The notes beneath the pieces were generated by a model, which saw nothing but the letters and a program-made list of their open reading frames with translations, ran no database searches and was not told the origin of the DNA. Shown piece after piece: positions 1 through 9,122 of a stretch of DNA of 61,732 nt. The position numbers were made by a program, and so were the translations under genes. This DNA is from Streptomyces sp. sk2.1 (GTDB lineage Bacteria > Actinomycetota > Actinomycetes > Streptomycetales > Streptomycetaceae). Location: NCBI RefSeq assembly GCF_008120935.1, contig NZ_RDBO01000011.1, positions 31,800 through 93,531 of the forward strand, read 5' to 3'. Position 1 is the stretch's first letter. Each line of letters starts with the position of its first letter.

Positions 1-405
1 GAAGCCGTACCTGGCCGCGACCCCCGGCTCACCACGGACACGGTGCGCCTGCCGCTGCCGCCCGCGCTGTCGGCGAGCCTGGGCTGCGACGCGGTGGGGG
101 TCCCGGCCAGGTACGGCTTCCGGCTGATGTCCCATCTGCCGCGCACCGGCTGCGTCTTCGCGGACGCCGATCGCTGGTGGTGGATCGTGCCCTCGGGCTC
201 GGATCTCGATCTGGACTGGCCGCAGCAGGTCGCCTACGCGAAAGGGGCCTACGTTCCCGCCGCGCGCCCCCGGTTGATCCACCAGCCCGACAACCGCACG
301 CCGTACACCCCGCCCATTCCGCTCTTCCTGATGGTGTGTCAAGTGACCGGCGTGGCCCCGTCGTGGGCGCCGTCCGGCGGCGAGCGCGCCATCTCCGCTC
401 CCTGA
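1..405 (+). CDS. C-terminal part of an unknown protein (5' end outside window)
   Basis: The reading frame is open from base 1 and ends at the stop at 403-405, so only the last 134 residues are present. I do not recognise the family. Visible features are a Trp-rich patch (DADRWWWIVPSGSD) and a basic, proline-rich stretch (HQPDNRTPYTPP) typical of conserved Streptomyces hypothetical proteins. There is no signal peptide, membrane segment or known motif in the visible part. A strong hairpin 20 bases after the stop shows that this transcript ends before the next operon. Confidence 0.6.
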   Translation, partial: EAVPGRDPRLTTDTVRLPLPPALSASLGCDAVGVPARYGFRLMSHLPRTGCVFADADRWWWIVPSGSDLDLDWPQQVAYAKGAYVPAARPRLIHQPDNRTPYTPPIPLFLMVCQVTGVAPSWAPSGGERAISAP

Positions 406-424
406 CTTCCCCCATCCACGGCAC

Positions 425-455
425 AGGGGCGGCCGATGCCCCTTCGGCCGCCCCT
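425..455 (+). terminator. Hairpin terminator after the partial gene
   Basis: A perfect 12-bp stem (AGGGGCGGCCGA at 425-436 with its complement at 444-455) encloses a 7-nt loop. There is no T-run, as is usual in Streptomyces. Confidence 0.7.
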
Positions 456-806
456 CCCGCCCGCCGGGCCGCGCACTCCACACGCCCCGTTCACTCACGG
501 AACGTGACGGACTCGACCGCGGACGGCCTCCGCCCCGGCCTGCCGCGGGCCGCTGTGGTACCGGCGCCCGCACGGGCAACGGAGCGATGCCCTCCGCCCG
601 CGATACGACGGTCGCCGTTTTTCGCGCACCGGTCGCGCCGAAAAGCCCCCTTGCCCGAGTGTGGATTTTCGCGCATCCGTTGACCTGCCGGTTTTCCCGT
701 CGGATACCCCGGGCACACCGCGCTGTCAGTGGTCCGTTCTACTGTGGCACCACTGATCGAGGAGCTCGCGGCGATGCGAGTCGAAAGTGACGGAGGGGGC
801 GGAGCT
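456..806 (+). promoter_or_regulatory. Upstream region of the yeh-like operon: possible promoter and inverted repeat
   Basis: This stretch has no convincing gene. TTGACC at 680-685 followed about 16 nt later by GGATAC (702-707) is a plausible housekeeping promoter. Downstream, CAGTGGT (727-733) and ACCACTG (749-755) form a 7-bp inverted repeat with a 15-nt spacer that could bind a regulator or fold in the leader. The promoter is read from consensus only. Confidence 0.4.
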
Positions 807-3800
807 GTGCGTCGCTGGGAATACGTCGAGGGCAGTGCGTCGAAGTTCTGGGAGACCGAGGCCGTGGGCAACGCGGTGACGGTGCGCTACGGCCGGTGCG
901 GCAGCGACGGACGTACGCAGACCAAGGAGTACGCGTCGGCGGAGGCCGCCGCGGCCCAGGTCCTCAAGACGATCGCGGAGAAGGAGAAGAAGGGCTACCG
1001 CGAGGTCGGGGCGTCCGCCTCCCGCCCCTCCGCCCCGGGCTCCTCCGATTCCGCTTCCGTTCCCGGTGAGCCTTCCGCGGCCGTCCCCGTTCCCGGTGAG
1101 GTTTCCGCGGCCGCCCCGGACGGCACTCCCGCCCCCGGGGAGGGCACGGTGGTGCTCCCCGACGAGGACACCTTCGTACTGCCCGCCAACTGGAGGCGGG
1201 TGCTCCACCCGCGGCGCGGCGGGGTGCGCCGGGTGCCGGGCAAGCCGGCCAAGGGCGCCTTCGACACGATCGAGGCCGCGATCTCGGACCACATGGCCTG
1301 GATCCAGGAGTTCCTGGACGCACCGGCCTCGGATGCCGGGGTGGCCGACCAGCTGCGGGCGCATCTCGCCGGCAGCCCCGCACCGGTCGGTGCGGCCGCT
1401 CTTGCCTCGATCGTCGAGACGTCCGTGCCGAACTCCGTGTGGGCGGACTTCTGGGTCGCGCGGTACGGCCTGCCGTTCGCCGCGCGGACGGCGGTCGAGG
1501 CGTTCTCGGTCAGGGGCACCTGGCAGCGGAGCGGCGGCAGGCGCCGCGCGCCCCGGCTGGTCACCTTCCAGGAGCCGCACTACTACTGGGCGCAGGAGCA
1601 CCGGGCTCCGATCGACCGGGTCCGTGCGCTTCTCGCCGCGGCCGACGAGGACACCTACCGGGCGGCCGTCGAGGCACTGGCCCGGTGCCGGACCGACGTC
1701 ATGCACCGGACCCTCGTCTCCTACCTCGTGCCGAGCGAGACGGAGTGGGTGGACGAGCTCTGCGCGGACCCCGAGGTGACCGGCAGCAACCACCGCATCC
1801 TGCGGGCGTTGGTGTTCAACTCGCTGGGCTCCGCCGAGCAGATGGCCCGGTTCTCCCCCTCCTCGGACTTCATCGACAACGTCGCGTTCATCGCGACGGC
1901 CGCCGAGGGCATCGGCCCGGCCATCGCCCCCCATCTCGTCGAGGTTCTCGACCGGTCCGACCGCTACTACTCGGAGAGCGTGAAGCTCGCCGCCGAGTCC
2001 CTGGTCGAGCTGCCCACCGACGAGGCGTTCCTCGCCCTGTTGTCCCATGCGGACTCCAAGCAGGTCCGTCCCTCCCTCCTCACGGCCATGAGCCGCTACC
2101 CGGTGCGGGCGGTGCGGCTGATGGCCGCGCAGGTCGCCGCCGGTCCGAAGGGCTCCTCCGGCCTGGTGCCGCAGCTGCTCCAGGGACACATCGGCGCCCA
2201 CCGCGACGTGGTGGCACTGGCACTCGACGGCCTCGCCCCGGAGGTCGTGGAGATCGTCGAGCCGCTGCTCAACCCGGCGGACCTGATCGCCGACGCGCCG
2301 GCGGACTCCCTGCCCGCCGCGCTGACGTCGCCGCCCTGGTCCCGGCCCCGCACCAGGCTGAAGGACAAGGTCGTACCGGGGCTGACCGCCGAGGCCGAAC
2401 CCTCGGTCCGGTGGCTGCCCGAGGAGCGGGCCGCGTGGGCGGCCACCTCCTCCTGGTACACCGCCAGGCCCGGCAACGGCTCCTGGGAGAAGGACACCGC
2501 CGCCCTGGAGCACGACCTGGCCCGGGGCAGCCTGCAACCCGCCTGGTTCTTCGTCCACGCCGACGAGGAGCAGGCCGCCCCGCTGCTCGCCACCTGGGAC
2601 CCGACCGACCTGTGGGGCGGTGAGGACACGCTCAAGCCGGTCGTCGCCCGGTTCGGTCTCGCCGCGCTGCCGCTGCTGCTGCGCGCCGTGCCCCGGCAGC
2701 CCGGCTCGCTCGCCCCGCTGCTCCTCCCCTTCGTCGACGTGCAGGTCGCCCGGCACATGGCGAACTGGGCGGTCCGCCTCAAGGCCACCGCGGCCACCGC
2801 CCGCGCCTGGTTCGCCCGGCACGGCGGGGCGGCCGCCCCGCTCCTGATGCCGGACGCCGTCGGCAAGACGGGCACCGCACGGCGCGCCGCGGAGCAGGCG
2901 CTGCTGCACATCGCCTCGACGCACGGCGACGACGTGGTGCGCGAAGCCGCCCTGGCGTACGGCGAGGAGGCCGCGGCGGCGGTGGAGGACCTGCTGTCGG
3001 TCGACCCGCTGGAGCGTGCGCTGCCCGCCAAGATTCCGGTGCTGCCCGGCTGGGCGGAGCCCGCGCTCCTGCCGCAGATCAAGGTCCGTTCCGGTGGTGC
3101 GCTGCCGGCGGCGTCGGTGCGGCACGCCGTGATGATGCTGGCGCTGTCGAAGCCCGGCGAGGTGTACCCCGGCGTCGAGGTGCTGGCCAGGACTGCCGAG
3201 GCCGCCTCGCTCGCCGAGTTCGTCTGGGCCCTGTTCGAGCAGTGGCGGATGGCGAACCTGCCCGCGAAGGAGTCGTGGGCGCTGCAGGCACTGGGGCTGC
3301 TGGGCGACGACGAGACGGTCCGCCGGCTCACCCCGGTGATCCGGGCCTGGCCCGGGGAGTCGGCACATCACCGGGCCGTGGAGGGCCTCGACGTGCTGGC
3401 CGCCATCGGCAGCGACGTGGCCCTGCTGCATCTGCACGGCATCGCGCAGCGGGTGAAGTTCAAGGCGCTCAAGGAGCGGGCCGGGGAGAAGATCGCCGAG
3501 GTCGCCGAGGGACTGGGGCTGACCGGGGAGCAGCTCTCCGACCGTCTCGTGCCCGACCTCGGGCTGGACGCGGACGGTTCGACGGTCATCGACTACGGGC
3601 CCCGTTCGTTCACGGTCGGTTTCGACGAGCAGTTGCGGCCGTACGTGCTGGACGGTGACGGCAAGCGCCGCAAGGACCTGCCGAAGCCGGGTGCCCGTGA
3701 CGACGCGGAGCTCGCCCCGGCGGAGCGCAAGCGGTTCATGACGCTCAAGAAGGACGTCCGGACGATCGCCTCGGACCAGGTGCGCCGACTGGAGGCCGCG

Positions 3801-4484
3801 ATGGTCGCCGAACGCTCCTGGACGGCCGAGGAGTTCCGGAAGCTGTTCGTCGAGCATCCGCTGCTGTGGCACCTGGTGCGCCGACTGGTGTGGCTGAGCG
3901 AGGCGGAGGACGGGGCGCGCACCGCGTTCCGGGTGGCGGAGGACCGCACGTTCGCCGACGCGGAGGACGACGTCTTCGTCCTGGCCGACGACGCGACGGT
4001 GCGGCTCGCGCATCCCCTGCACCTGGGCGACGAACTGGCCGCCTGGTCCGAGATGTTCGCCGACTACGAGATCCTTCAGCCCTTCCCGCAGCTCGGGCGG
4101 AGCGTGTTCGCCCTGTCCGGGGAGGAGACCGACGCCCATCGGCTCCCCCGGTTCGAGGGGCTCAAGGTGCCGGTCGGGAAGGTGCTCGGGCTGCAGCGGC
4201 GCGGCTGGGAGCGCGGGGTGCCGCAGGACGCCGGGGTGGAGCGCTGGATCTCCAAGCGCCTGGGCGACGACTGCTACCTCGTGATCGCACTGGACCCGGG
4301 CATCGCGGTCGGCGTGGTCGACATGTTCCCCGACCAGACCCTGGAGACGGTCTGGCTCGACACCCGGCCCGACGATCACTGGAGGCGGGACGGATACCGG
4401 CTCCGGTTCACCGGACTGGACGCGGTGACCGTGTCCGAGCTCCTCGGTGACCTGGCCGAACTCACGGAGGGCGTCGCATCATGA
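807..4484 (+). CDS. WGR and DUF4132 domain protein (YehI/MolR-like)
   Basis: This protein of about 1225 residues begins with a WGR domain (residues 1-75; RRWEYVEG, YGRCGSDG), a nucleic-acid or PARP-associated fold. A long helical, HEAT-like middle follows, and a DUF4132 module occupies roughly residues 950-1220. E. coli YehI (MolR) has the same architecture and similar size. I chose the GTG at 807 because family members begin at the Arg-Arg-Trp; GGAGG lies 10 nt upstream. An ATG at 774 with GAGGAG upstream is the alternative start. The gene overlaps the MoxR gene by ATGA and heads a five-gene translationally coupled operon. Its biochemical role is unknown; as the largest subunit it may recognise the substrate of the AAA+/VWA machine. 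Confidence 0.8.
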   Translation: MRRWEYVEGSASKFWETEAVGNAVTVRYGRCGSDGRTQTKEYASAEAAAAQVLKTIAEKEKKGYREVGASASRPSAPGSSDSASVPGEPSAAVPVPGEVSAAAPDGTPAPGEGTVVLPDEDTFVLPANWRRVLHPRRGGVRRVPGKPAKGAFDTIEAAISDHMAWIQEFLDAPASDAGVADQLRAHLAGSPAPVGAAALASIVETSVPNSVWADFWVARYGLPFAARTAVEAFSVRGTWQRSGGRRRAPRLVTFQEPHYYWAQEHRAPIDRVRALLAAADEDTYRAAVEALARCRTDVMHRTLVSYLVPSETEWVDELCADPEVTGSNHRILRALVFNSLGSAEQMARFSPSSDFIDNVAFIATAAEGIGPAIAPHLVEVLDRSDRYYSESVKLAAESLVELPTDEAFLALLSHADSKQVRPSLLTAMSRYPVRAVRLMAAQVAAGPKGSSGLVPQLLQGHIGAHRDVVALALDGLAPEVVEIVEPLLNPADLIADAPADSLPAALTSPPWSRPRTRLKDKVVPGLTAEAEPSVRWLPEERAAWAATSSWYTARPGNGSWEKDTAALEHDLARGSLQPAWFFVHADEEQAAPLLATWDPTDLWGGEDTLKPVVARFGLAALPLLLRAVPRQPGSLAPLLLPFVDVQVARHMANWAVRLKATAATARAWFARHGGAAAPLLMPDAVGKTGTARRAAEQALLHIASTHGDDVVREAALAYGEEAAAAVEDLLSVDPLERALPAKIPVLPGWAEPALLPQIKVRSGGALPAASVRHAVMMLALSKPGEVYPGVEVLARTAEAASLAEFVWALFEQWRMANLPAKESWALQALGLLGDDETVRRLTPVIRAWPGESAHHRAVEGLDVLAAIGSDVALLHLHGIAQRVKFKALKERAGEKIAEVAEGLGLTGEQLSDRLVPDLGLDADGSTVIDYGPRSFTVGFDEQLRPYVLDGDGKRRKDLPKPGARDDAELAPAERKRFMTLKKDVRTIASDQVRRLEAAMVAERSWTAEEFRKLFVEHPLLWHLVRRLVWLSEAEDGARTAFRVAEDRTFADAEDDVFVLADDATVRLAHPLHLGDELAAWSEMFADYEILQPFPQLGRSVFALSGEETDAHRLPRFEGLKVPVGKVLGLQRRGWERGVPQDAGVERWISKRLGDDCYLVIALDPGIAVGVVDMFPDQTLETVWLDTRPDDHWRRDGYRLRFTGLDAVTVSELLGDLAELTEGVAS

Positions 4485-5614
4485 CCGTACGGGACGAGAC
4501 GCGTGGGGGCACGCCGGACGACGGCGCGGTCGCGGTGCAGCGGCCCCCGGCCGAGGTGCGGTACGCCGAGGAGCTGGCCGCGCTGCGCGCCGAGGACAAC
4601 GATCCCCGGCCGCCCGGCTGGGAGTTGAGCCTGCGAGCCGCCCGCCGGTTCATCGTCGGCGACGCCGGTACGGGCATCGGCCGGAAGTTCGTCGGCAACC
4701 CCTCGCTGGTGGACCGGGCCCTGGTGACGCTGGCGACGAGCCGCGGGCTGATGCTGGTCGGGGAGCCGGGCACGGCCAAGTCGCTGCTGTCCGAACTGAT
4801 CGCGGCGGCGGTCAGCGGGGACTCGACGCTGACGGTGCAGGGCGGCGCGGCCACCACCGAGGACCAGATCAAGTACGGGTGGAACTACGCGCTGCTGGTC
4901 GCCGAGGGGCCCTCCACCCGATCGCTCGTCCCGGCCCCGATGCTGCGCGGCATGGCGGAGGGCCGTCTGGTGCGGTTCGAGGAGATCACCCGCTGTCCGC
5001 TGGAGGTGCAGGACTCGCTGCTGTCGCTGCTCTCCGAGCGGGTGGTGGCCGTCCCCGAGCTGACCGGGCCCGAGGGCATGGTCTTCGCCCGGCAGGGCTT
5101 CAACGTCATCGCCACGGCCAACACCCGGGACCGGGGCGTCAACGAGATGAGCGCGGCGCTCAAGCGGCGGTTCAACTTCGAGACGGTGTTCCCGATTCCC
5201 GACCTGGACACCGAACTGGCCCTGGTCGAGGCCGAGGTGACGACCCTGCTGCGGCGTTCGGGGGTGGAGCCGCCGCCGGACCGGGACGTGCTGGAGGTGC
5301 TGGTCGGCACCTTCCGGGAGCTGCGCGCGGGCACCGGCGGCAAGGACGGGGCCGGCGGTCCGGACCGTCCCACGGCGGTGATGAGCACGGCGGAGGCCGT
5401 CTCGGTCGCCCATGCCGTGGGGGTGCGCGGCTGGTTCCTGCGCGGTGAGCCGGGCAGTGCCGCCGATGTGGTGGCCTGCCTGGCGGGCACGGCGGCGAAG
5501 GACAGTCCGGAGGACCTGGCCCGGCTGCGCCGCTATCTGGAGCAGCAGGTGTCGCGCCGTCAGGGCCCGCAGTGGAAGGCCCTGTACGACGCGCGCCATC
5601 TGCTGGCCGACTGA
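4481..5614 (+). CDS. MoxR-family AAA+ ATPase (YehL-like)
   Basis: This 377-residue AAA+ ATPase has Walker A GEPGTAKS (about residues 93-100), a Walker B-like segment VRFEEITRCP (about 164-173) and sensor-1 region IATANTRDRG (about 207-216). MoxR ATPases usually work as chaperones with a VWA partner to insert metals or remodel complexes, and that partner is encoded two genes downstream. The start overlaps the stop of the WGR gene (ATGA) and its own stop overlaps the next start. It corresponds to E. coli YehL by content and order. Confidence 0.88.
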   Translation: MTVRDETRGGTPDDGAVAVQRPPAEVRYAEELAALRAEDNDPRPPGWELSLRAARRFIVGDAGTGIGRKFVGNPSLVDRALVTLATSRGLMLVGEPGTAKSLLSELIAAAVSGDSTLTVQGGAATTEDQIKYGWNYALLVAEGPSTRSLVPAPMLRGMAEGRLVRFEEITRCPLEVQDSLLSLLSERVVAVPELTGPEGMVFARQGFNVIATANTRDRGVNEMSAALKRRFNFETVFPIPDLDTELALVEAEVTTLLRRSGVEPPPDRDVLEVLVGTFRELRAGTGGKDGAGGPDRPTAVMSTAEAVSVAHAVGVRGWFLRGEPGSAADVVACLAGTAAKDSPEDLARLRRYLEQQVSRRQGPQWKALYDARHLLAD

Positions 5615-7956
5615 TGTCCGTGGTGTTCCTGGGAGTGCGCCACCACTCCCCCGCCTGTGCGCGGCTCGTCGAGCGGACCGTCGAGGAGCTCCGGCCCGCC
5701 CTGGTGCTGGTCGAGGGTCCGGCCGAGATGAACGGCCGGCTGGACGAGCTGCTGCTCGGCCACGAGCTGCCGGTCGCGGTGTTCAGCCATTACCGCGACG
5801 AGCAGCGTGCCGCGACGTCCTGGGCCCCGCTGTGCGACTACTCGCCCGAGTGGGTCGCGCTGCGGGCGGGGCGGGCGGCCGGGGCCGAGGTCCGTTTCAT
5901 CGACCTCCCGGCCTGGCATCCCGCGTTCGCCGAGCGCACCAACCGCTACGCCGACGCGGAGGTCCGCTACGCGGAGGCGACGGAGCGGCTGTGCCGGCAT
6001 TTCGCGGTGGACTCCTCCGACGCACTCTGGGACCGCCTGTTCGAGGTCGAGCCGTACGACGGCCTCGCCGACCGGCTCGACGCTTACTTCGCGCTGGTCC
6101 GGGGCGACGCGGCGGCCGACGCGGGCGACCGCGCCCGCGAGACGTACATGGCGGCGTGGGTCCGGGCCGCGGTCGAGGCGGCCGGGGACCGGCCGGTACT
6201 GGTGGTCACCGGCGGCTTCCACCAGCCCGCGCTCCGCGCGCTCACCGGATCCGGCGGGGAGGGGGCCGCGGGGGACGACTGGGAACGGGGCGAGGACGGG
6301 TGGCCGCGGGTGCCCGCCCCGCCGGAGGGGGCCATGGCAGGGAGCTTCCTCGTGCCGTACTCCTTCCGGCAGTTGGACGCGTTCGCGGGGTACCAGTCGG
6401 GAATGCCGTCGCCGGGCTACTACCAGCGGGTGTGGGACTCGGGCCCCCGGGCCGCCGCGGACGACCTGCTGCGGGTGGTCGTCGAGCGGCTGCGGGCGCG
6501 GAAGTTCCCGGTGTCCACCGCAGACCTGATCGCCGCACGGAGCCTGGCGCAGGGGCTCACCACGTTGCGCGGCCACCCGTCCCCGGCGCGGATCGACGTG
6601 CTGGACGGGCTCGCGGGGGCCCTGATCACGGACGACCTCGACCAGCCGCTGCCGTGGACGGCGCGCGGCACCCTGTCGACGGGTGTCCACCCCGCGGTCG
6701 TCGAGATGCTCGCGGCCTGCGGCGGTGACCGCACCGGCCGCCTCCATCCCGGCACCCCCGCACCGCCGTTGGTGCACGACGTGGCGGCGCGGCTCGCCGC
6801 GCTGGCGCTCGACGGCGACGCGGGCACCTCGTACCGGCTGGACCTCACGGACGCCACCGATCTGGAGCGCAGCCGGGCGCTGCACCGGCTGCGCGTGCTG
6901 GGGATACCCGGTCACGGCCGGACGTCCGGTCCCGAGCACGGGATCGATCCCGTCTTCACCGAGCGCTGGGAGGCGGGGGCCGCCCCGGGCCGCGAGGCGG
7001 CGCTGGTGGAGGCGGGGGCGTATGGCGCGACCCTGGCGGAGGCGGCGGCCGTCGCGCTCGCCGAACGGACGCGGGCCGCCACGACCGGGGCCGACGAACT
7101 GGCGAAGACGCTGTTCGACGCCGTGCTGTGCGGAATGGACGGTTTCTCGGAGCAGTTGCTCGGTGAACTGTCCGCCCGGGTCGGCGGATTGCGAACGGTG
7201 GAGCCGCTCGGCGGGATACTCGCCACGGCGCTGGGGCTGTGGCGGCACGACCGGGTGTTCGGGACGGCGCACGGTCCGCTGCTCGCCGCCGTGATCGAGG
7301 GGGCGACGGTGCGGTTGCTGTGGCTCCTGGAGGGTGCGCGCGGCGCCGCGGGAGTGGACCGGCCCCGGCTGCGGGCCGTGGTCGCGGTGCGGGACACGGT
7401 GGTGCACGCGCCGGACCTGCTGCCCGTCACGCGTGCGACGGTGGCCGGAATCGCCCGGCGGATCAGCGAGGATCAGCAGGCGCCGGTCGATCTGCGCGGT
7501 GCCTCCTTCGGGCTGTACCGGGCCCTGGCCGAGGAGCCGGACACCGCCGGGGACCCGGCCGACGCGGTCCGTGCGGTGGCGCGGTCCGGCGCGGACGCGC
7601 TCGGCGACTGGCTGGCCGGGCTGTTCGCGCTCGCCCGCGACGAGGTGACCGGTGTGGTGGGCGAGGACGGGGCCGGGGGCGGGTCGTTGATCGATGTGCT
7701 GGACGGCCTGGTCCTCGCGCTGCCCGACGAGGAGTTCCTGGCCGGGCTGCCCGCGCTGCGGCAGGCCTTCGCGTTCTTCCCGCCCCGCGAACGGGAGCGG
7801 ATCGCCGGCCGGCTGCTGGAGCGGCGCGGGGTGCGCGGTTCGTCGCGTTCCCTGCTGCGGACCACCGCGGACCCCCTGCTGATCGCCGGGGCCCGGACGC
7901 TGGAGGAGTCCGTGTCCCGCCTGCTGGCCCGTTACGACCTGGGAGCCACCCCATGA
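5614..7956 (+). CDS. DUF5682 family protein (YehM-like)
   Basis: The product has 780 residues. Its N-terminus (VVFLGVRHHSPACAR, then LVLVEGPAEM) carries the GVRHHSP signature of DUF5682, which has a distant resemblance to TraB/erythromycin-esterase-like folds with conserved His and Glu. No signal peptide or membrane segment is seen. The start ATG at 5614 shares its first base with the MoxR stop codon. The gene lies between the MoxR and VWA genes, as yehM does in E. coli. Function is unknown. An in-frame start further upstream would be inside the MoxR gene and lacks a ribosome site. Confidence 0.82.
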   Translation: MSVVFLGVRHHSPACARLVERTVEELRPALVLVEGPAEMNGRLDELLLGHELPVAVFSHYRDEQRAATSWAPLCDYSPEWVALRAGRAAGAEVRFIDLPAWHPAFAERTNRYADAEVRYAEATERLCRHFAVDSSDALWDRLFEVEPYDGLADRLDAYFALVRGDAAADAGDRARETYMAAWVRAAVEAAGDRPVLVVTGGFHQPALRALTGSGGEGAAGDDWERGEDGWPRVPAPPEGAMAGSFLVPYSFRQLDAFAGYQSGMPSPGYYQRVWDSGPRAAADDLLRVVVERLRARKFPVSTADLIAARSLAQGLTTLRGHPSPARIDVLDGLAGALITDDLDQPLPWTARGTLSTGVHPAVVEMLAACGGDRTGRLHPGTPAPPLVHDVAARLAALALDGDAGTSYRLDLTDATDLERSRALHRLRVLGIPGHGRTSGPEHGIDPVFTERWEAGAAPGREAALVEAGAYGATLAEAAAVALAERTRAATTGADELAKTLFDAVLCGMDGFSEQLLGELSARVGGLRTVEPLGGILATALGLWRHDRVFGTAHGPLLAAVIEGATVRLLWLLEGARGAAGVDRPRLRAVVAVRDTVVHAPDLLPVTRATVAGIARRISEDQQAPVDLRGASFGLYRALAEEPDTAGDPADAVRAVARSGADALGDWLAGLFALARDEVTGVVGEDGAGGGSLIDVLDGLVLALPDEEFLAGLPALRQAFAFFPPRERERIAGRLLERRGVRGSSRSLLRTTADPLLIAGARTLEESVSRLLARYDLGATP

Positions 7957-9122
7957 CCACGCACGGACACGCGCCCGAGGAGGGGGGCGGCACGGCCCCC
8001 GACGCGGGCCTGGAACGCTGGCGGCTGGTGCTCGGCTCCCCCGCCGAACGGCACACCGGGCCGCTGGGCCCGGGCAACGCCGGCCGGGACGCGGCCCTCG
8101 ACTGGCTCTACGGCCGCGACCCCGACCTCGCCGGACGGGGGGTGCGCCGTTCCGGTTCCCGGGAAGGCGGTGACGGGCCGTCCGCGGTGACCGCGGTCGA
8201 CTGGCTCGACGACATCCACCGGCTCTTCCCGAAGGAGACCATCGAACGCCTGGAGCGGGACGCGGTCGAGCGGTACGGCATCCAGGAGATCGTCACCGAC
8301 CCCGCGGTGCTGGAGCGGGTCGAGCCGAGCGCGACGCTGCTGCGGGCCGTGCTGCGCACCAAGCACCTGATGAACCCCCAGGTGCTGCTACTGGCCCGGC
8401 GCATCGTCGAGACGGTGGTGAAACAGCTCCTGGCCAAGCTGCGGCCCGAGGTCCGCCGGGCGTTCCACGGCACCCGTTCGCGCAGGCCCAGCCGGGTGGC
8501 CCTGGCCAGGGACTTCGACTTCCGGCAGACCGTGCGGGCCAACCTCGCCCACTACCAGCCGGCCGAGCGCCGTCTGCTCATCGAGCGCGCCCATTTCCAC
8601 TCCCGTACCCAGCGCCATGTGACGCAGTGGCAGTTGGTCCTGCTGGTCGACCAGTCGGGCTCGATGGCCGGTTCGGTCATCCACTCCGCGGTGACGGCCG
8701 CCTGTCTGTGGGGCCTGCCCGGTCTCAAGACGCACCTGGTCGCCTTCGACACCCAGGTGGTGGACCTGACCGCCGATGTGACCGACCCGGTGGAACTGCT
8801 GATGCGGGTCCAGCTGGGCGGCGGGACCGACATCGCGCGGGCCGTGGAGTACGGCGCGGGACTGGTGGAGAATCCGCGGCGCACCATCGTCGCGCTGGTC
8901 ACCGACTTCTACGAGGGCGGCGACGCCTACCGGCTGGTGCGGGCGGTGCGGGGACTGGTGGAGCAGGGCACGACCGTGCTGGGGCTGGCCGCGCTCGACG
9001 AGGACGCCAACCCGGACTACGACCGCCAAACGGCCGGGCGGCTCGCCGAGGCCGGGGCACACATCGGGGCGATGACACCGGGCCGCCTCGCCGAGTTCGT
9101 CGCCGAGAGGCTGGGCCGATGA
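7953..9122 (+). CDS. VWA domain protein (YehP-like MoxR partner)
   Basis: This 389-residue protein has a C-terminal von Willebrand A domain. The MIDAS motif is DQSGS (about residues 233-237), with the downstream Thr and Asp ligands in GGGTDIAR and VTDFYEGG. The N-terminal 220 residues are a helical region typical of the YehP group. VWA proteins of this sort dock on MoxR ATPases and position substrates through the metal site. The start overlaps the DUF5682 stop (ATGA) and the stop overlaps the SWIM gene start (ATGA). It is cytosolic by sequence. Confidence 0.87.
   Translation: MTTHGHAPEEGGGTAPDAGLERWRLVLGSPAERHTGPLGPGNAGRDAALDWLYGRDPDLAGRGVRRSGSREGGDGPSAVTAVDWLDDIHRLFPKETIERLERDAVERYGIQEIVTDPAVLERVEPSATLLRAVLRTKHLMNPQVLLLARRIVETVVKQLLAKLRPEVRRAFHGTRSRRPSRVALARDFDFRQTVRANLAHYQPAERRLLIERAHFHSRTQRHVTQWQLVLLVDQSGSMAGSVIHSAVTAACLWGLPGLKTHLVAFDTQVVDLTADVTDPVELLMRVQLGGGTDIARAVEYGAGLVENPRRTIVALVTDFYEGGDAYRLVRAVRGLVEQGTTVLGLAALDEDANPDYDRQTAGRLAEAGAHIGAMTPGRLAEFVAERLGR

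Noticed and set aside
726..4379. A minus-strand frame of more than 1200 codons opposite the WGR/DUF4132 gene
   Set aside because: It mirrors the codon bias of a very GC-rich gene; its product is Gly/Arg/His-rich with no domain, while the plus strand has a clear WGR and DUF4132.
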